Shown piece by piece: positions 62,154 to 64,000 of a stretch of DNA of 64,000 nucleotides (its first letter is position 1; every line of letters begins with the position of its first letter). Origin of the DNA: Corynebacterium sp. TAE3-ERU12 (lineage in GTDB: Bacteria; Actinomycetota; Actinomycetes; Mycobacteriales; Mycobacteriaceae); contig NZ_JAHUTM010000001.1 of the NCBI RefSeq assembly GCF_019209905.1, positions 496,001 to 560,000 on the forward strand, written 5' to 3'. The notes under the pieces are model-generated. The model saw only the letters and a program-made list of their open reading frames with translations, was not told where the DNA came from and did no database searches. The position numbers were made by a program, and so were the translations under genes.

Positions 62154-63569
62154 TTACTGGCTCAGCTCACGCAACGCCCGGTCAGCTGCATTGGCACCAC
62201 ACATGCCGTGCACCCCAGCGCCCGGCGGTGTCGACGCCGAGCACAAGTACACCCCCGCAACCCCGGTGAAATACGGGTCCGGTCGCAGCACCGGGCGAGC
62301 CAATAACTGCAGCACCCCAGAATCGCCACCAATAATGTCCCCGCCGACATAATTGGGGTTATAGGCCTCCATGTCGGAGGTAGTCATCGTGTGCGTGGCG
62401 ACGATGGTGTCCCGGAAGCCGGGCGCACAACGTTCAATCTGATCGATGATTGTTGTGGTGGCGTCACCGCCATAACCGGCCGGCACATGGGCATAGGCCC
62501 ACAGGGGCTGCAAAGAACCACTGCAGCGACTCGGGTCGGCTAGATGCTGCTGCCCGACAATCACCAAAGGGCGCTCAGGCATAATCCCCCGGGCACACTG
62601 CCGCTCAGCTGCCGCAACCTGCCCGGCAGTGCCGCACACATGCACAGTGCCCGCCCGTCGCGCCTCCGGGTTGGTCCAGGGCACAGCACCATTGGTGACA
62701 AAATCGACTTTCACTGCGGCCGCGCCATGCCGAAACCGCTGATAAGCAGAACGCAACCGCGCAGGCTGTCGATTCCCAAGTATCCTCGCCGCAGCCTGCG
62801 GGGAAGTATCAAGCATGACGATATCGACATCGCCTAACTCACCACGATCAGAAATCGCGGCATTGGTTTCGATAATGCCGCCAAGATCGCGGAATTTCGC
62901 GACCATCGCGTCGGCAATAGCCTGCGAACCACCCACCGCCACCGGCCACCCGTGCGCATGTGCGGCCACCGTTAAAAGATGGCCCACCGACGCCGAAAAG
63001 GCAGTGTCCAACCTGGTGAAAGCATGGCCTGCAATACCAGCGAAAAGCGCCGTAGCCTGCGCTGTTCGCCACCGCCGCCAACTCCACGACGCAGCAAGCG
63101 CCGCATTCGCACCAAAGGCGCCAAATAAAAATGGCCGGTGCGGCACGTGCACCGGCGGTTGCAGTGCGTCGGCAAGAAGCTTGTCGAACCGGCGGGAAAA
63201 ACCACCGAAACTCCACTGCCACATCGCCGCGTCCACACCAAGACCCGCCGCAGTGCGCGAGATATTCCGGTACAACACGCCGGCGCTGCCGTCGGCAAGC
63301 GGATGAACCAGGTCCACCTCAGGCCACACGAACTCCAAGCCGTACTGGCGCAACCCCACATACCTAAAGAACGGGCTGGCTAACGCCATCGGGTGCACCG
63401 CGGAGCACACATCATGCACCACCCCGGAGCGCAACAACTCAGCGCTGCGCAGCCCGCCGCCAGGGGTCGCCGCAGCCTCGTAGACCGTCACCGCCACCCC
63501 ATGCTGGGCAAGACGGATCGCCGCAGCCAGGCCATTCGGGCCAGAGCCAACAACAGCGGCGGAAGGCAT
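62154..63569 (-). CDS. Phytoene-dehydrogenase-related FAD-dependent oxidoreductase
   Basis: 471-aa protein of the CrtI-like/COG1233 family. It has the FAD dinucleotide motif AAVVGSGPNGLAAAIRLAQHGVAVTVYEAAATPGGGLRS at the N-terminus and GVYLCSASTPPGAGVHGMCGANAADRAL at the C-terminus, as in phytoene desaturase relatives. AAGGAG precedes ATG 63569. No carotenoid genes are nearby, so the substrate is unknown; it may act on an isoprenoid or lipid. It is divergent from the next monooxygenase. Confidence 0.87.
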   Translation of the reverse strand: MPSAAVVGSGPNGLAAAIRLAQHGVAVTVYEAAATPGGGLRSAELLRSGVVHDVCSAVHPMALASPFFRYVGLRQYGLEFVWPEVDLVHPLADGSAGVLYRNISRTAAGLGVDAAMWQWSFGGFSRRFDKLLADALQPPVHVPHRPFLFGAFGANAALAASWSWRRWRTAQATALFAGIAGHAFTRLDTAFSASVGHLLTVAAHAHGWPVAVGGSQAIADAMVAKFRDLGGIIETNAAISDRGELGDVDIVMLDTSPQAAARILGNRQPARLRSAYQRFRHGAAAVKVDFVTNGAVPWTNPEARRAGTVHVCGTAGQVAAAERQCARGIMPERPLVIVGQQHLADPSRCSGSLQPLWAYAHVPAGYGGDATTTIIDQIERCAPGFRDTIVATHTMTTSDMEAYNPNYVGGDIIGGDSGVLQLLARPVLRPDPYFTGVAGVYLCSASTPPGAGVHGMCGANAADRALRELSQ

Positions 63570-63634
63570 AGCGCTCCTTATCGGTGGACGGGAGAAACTT
63601 AACTAAAGACGGTTCCGGCCACACCGAAAAAATA

Positions 63635-63640
63635 TAAGGT
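63635..63640 (+). promoter_or_regulatory. -10 element TAAGGT of the flavin monooxygenase
   Basis: TAAGGT lies in an AT-rich stretch and ends 6 nt before ATG 63647, again the leaderless arrangement. Confidence 0.5.
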
Positions 63641-63646
63641 TTTCAC

Positions 63647-64000
63647 ATGGAATCAACTGTGCTGATTATTGGCGCCGGACCATCAGGCCTGGCCACCGCC
63701 GCTCACCTTACCCGCGCCGGAATCGCCTATGACCACGTCGAACGCCATAACGGCGTCGGTGGACTCTGGGATATCGACAACCCGTACACCCCCATGTACG
63801 AATCCGCGCACTTCATCTCTTCCACCAAACACTCCGGCTACCCCGGACGCAGCTTCCCCGAAGGCACCGCCGACTACCCATCGCGCAGCGTCATCCACCG
63901 CTACCTGCAGGATTTCGCGCACGACACCGGCGTCGGCACGCATATCCAGTTCGGTACCGGCGTCAAAACTGTCGCGCCTACCGACGGCGGCTTCACCGTC
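63647..64000 (+). CDS. Flavin-containing monooxygenase (partial, cut by window end)
   Basis: The first 118 codons of a flavoprotein monooxygenase. It begins with the FAD motif VLIIGAGPSGLATAAHLTRAGI, then VERHNGVGGLWD and SSTKHSGYPGRSFPEG..DYPSRSVIHRYLQDFA, the early pattern of FMO and Baeyer-Villiger-like enzymes. The rest lies outside the window, so FMO and BVMO cannot be separated. Confidence 0.85.
   Translation, partial: MESTVLIIGAGPSGLATAAHLTRAGIAYDHVERHNGVGGLWDIDNPYTPMYESAHFISSTKHSGYPGRSFPEGTADYPSRSVIHRYLQDFAHDTGVGTHIQFGTGVKTVAPTDGGFTV

Overview
The window is a high-GC actinobacterial chromosome segment from the genus Corynebacterium or a very close relative. The evidence is gene content and gene order: metNIQ next to dnaE2, folD-DUF3017-metX-metY, a monomeric icd, trpS-YihY, an NlpC/P60 gene next to upp, an LpdA-type flavoprotein, a mycoredoxin-like protein, dfrA-thyA-cysQ, pgi, a short chorismate mutase, pcrA, an M23 peptidase, and perM-purN-purH. 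A mycothiol-enzyme-like protein, leaderless promoters and McbR-type operators fit the same assignment. The species cannot be told from this sequence. No rRNA, tRNA, CRISPR array, IS element or prophage was seen.

Layout. 1-2.7 kb: methionine importer metQ-metN-metI (minus strand, metI cut by the window edge). 2.7-9.2 kb: SOS-type polymerase dnaE2, a CPBP membrane protease, an S9 peptidase and trmL. 9.23-10.99 kb: an AlbA_2/ATPase/winged-helix gene enclosed by elaborate repeat arrays, inserted between trmL and folD. 11.0-16.3 kb: folD, DUF3017, then metX and two tandem metY paralogues. 16.6-27.0 kb: pit, icd, an MFS exporter, xthA, a small membrane protein, trpS, a YihY protein and an adenosine-deaminase homologue that lacks metal ligands. 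27.2-34 kb: cell-envelope genes (NlpC/P60 with a small helical partner, amidase lipoprotein, three membrane-anchored proteins), with upp among them. 34-46.4 kb: M20 hydrolase, lpdA, mycoredoxin, dfrA-thyA, cysQ, yccF, pgi, an aldehyde dehydrogenase, chorismate mutase, pcrA and a thioesterase-like protein. 46.4-51.6 kb: M23 peptidase, perM, purN, purH. 51.7-62.0 kb: an Atu-like branched acyl-CoA catabolic cluster (two acyl-CoA dehydrogenases, enoyl-CoA hydratase, a biotin-dependent acyl-CoA carboxylase pair, an AtuA homologue, a TIGR03084 protein and a TetR regulator). 62.1-64 kb: two FAD oxidoreductases, the last one cut.

How it fits together. Methionine uptake (metNIQ) and synthesis (metX, metY) appear co-regulated: the promoters of metQ and of the upstream metY share a 14-bp core inside a TAGAC-N6-GTCTA-type operator, the motif bound by McbR in C. 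glutamicum. folD, dfrA, thyA, purN and purH form a one-carbon/nucleotide group. dnaE2 has a LexA-like box over its -35 element. At many genes a -10 hexamer lies 6-7 nt before the start codon, implying leaderless mRNAs.

The most unusual elements are the repeat-flanked AlbA_2 cassette (9230-10985) and the adenosine-deaminase homologue with two substituted zinc ligands and a C-terminal EF-hand-like loop.
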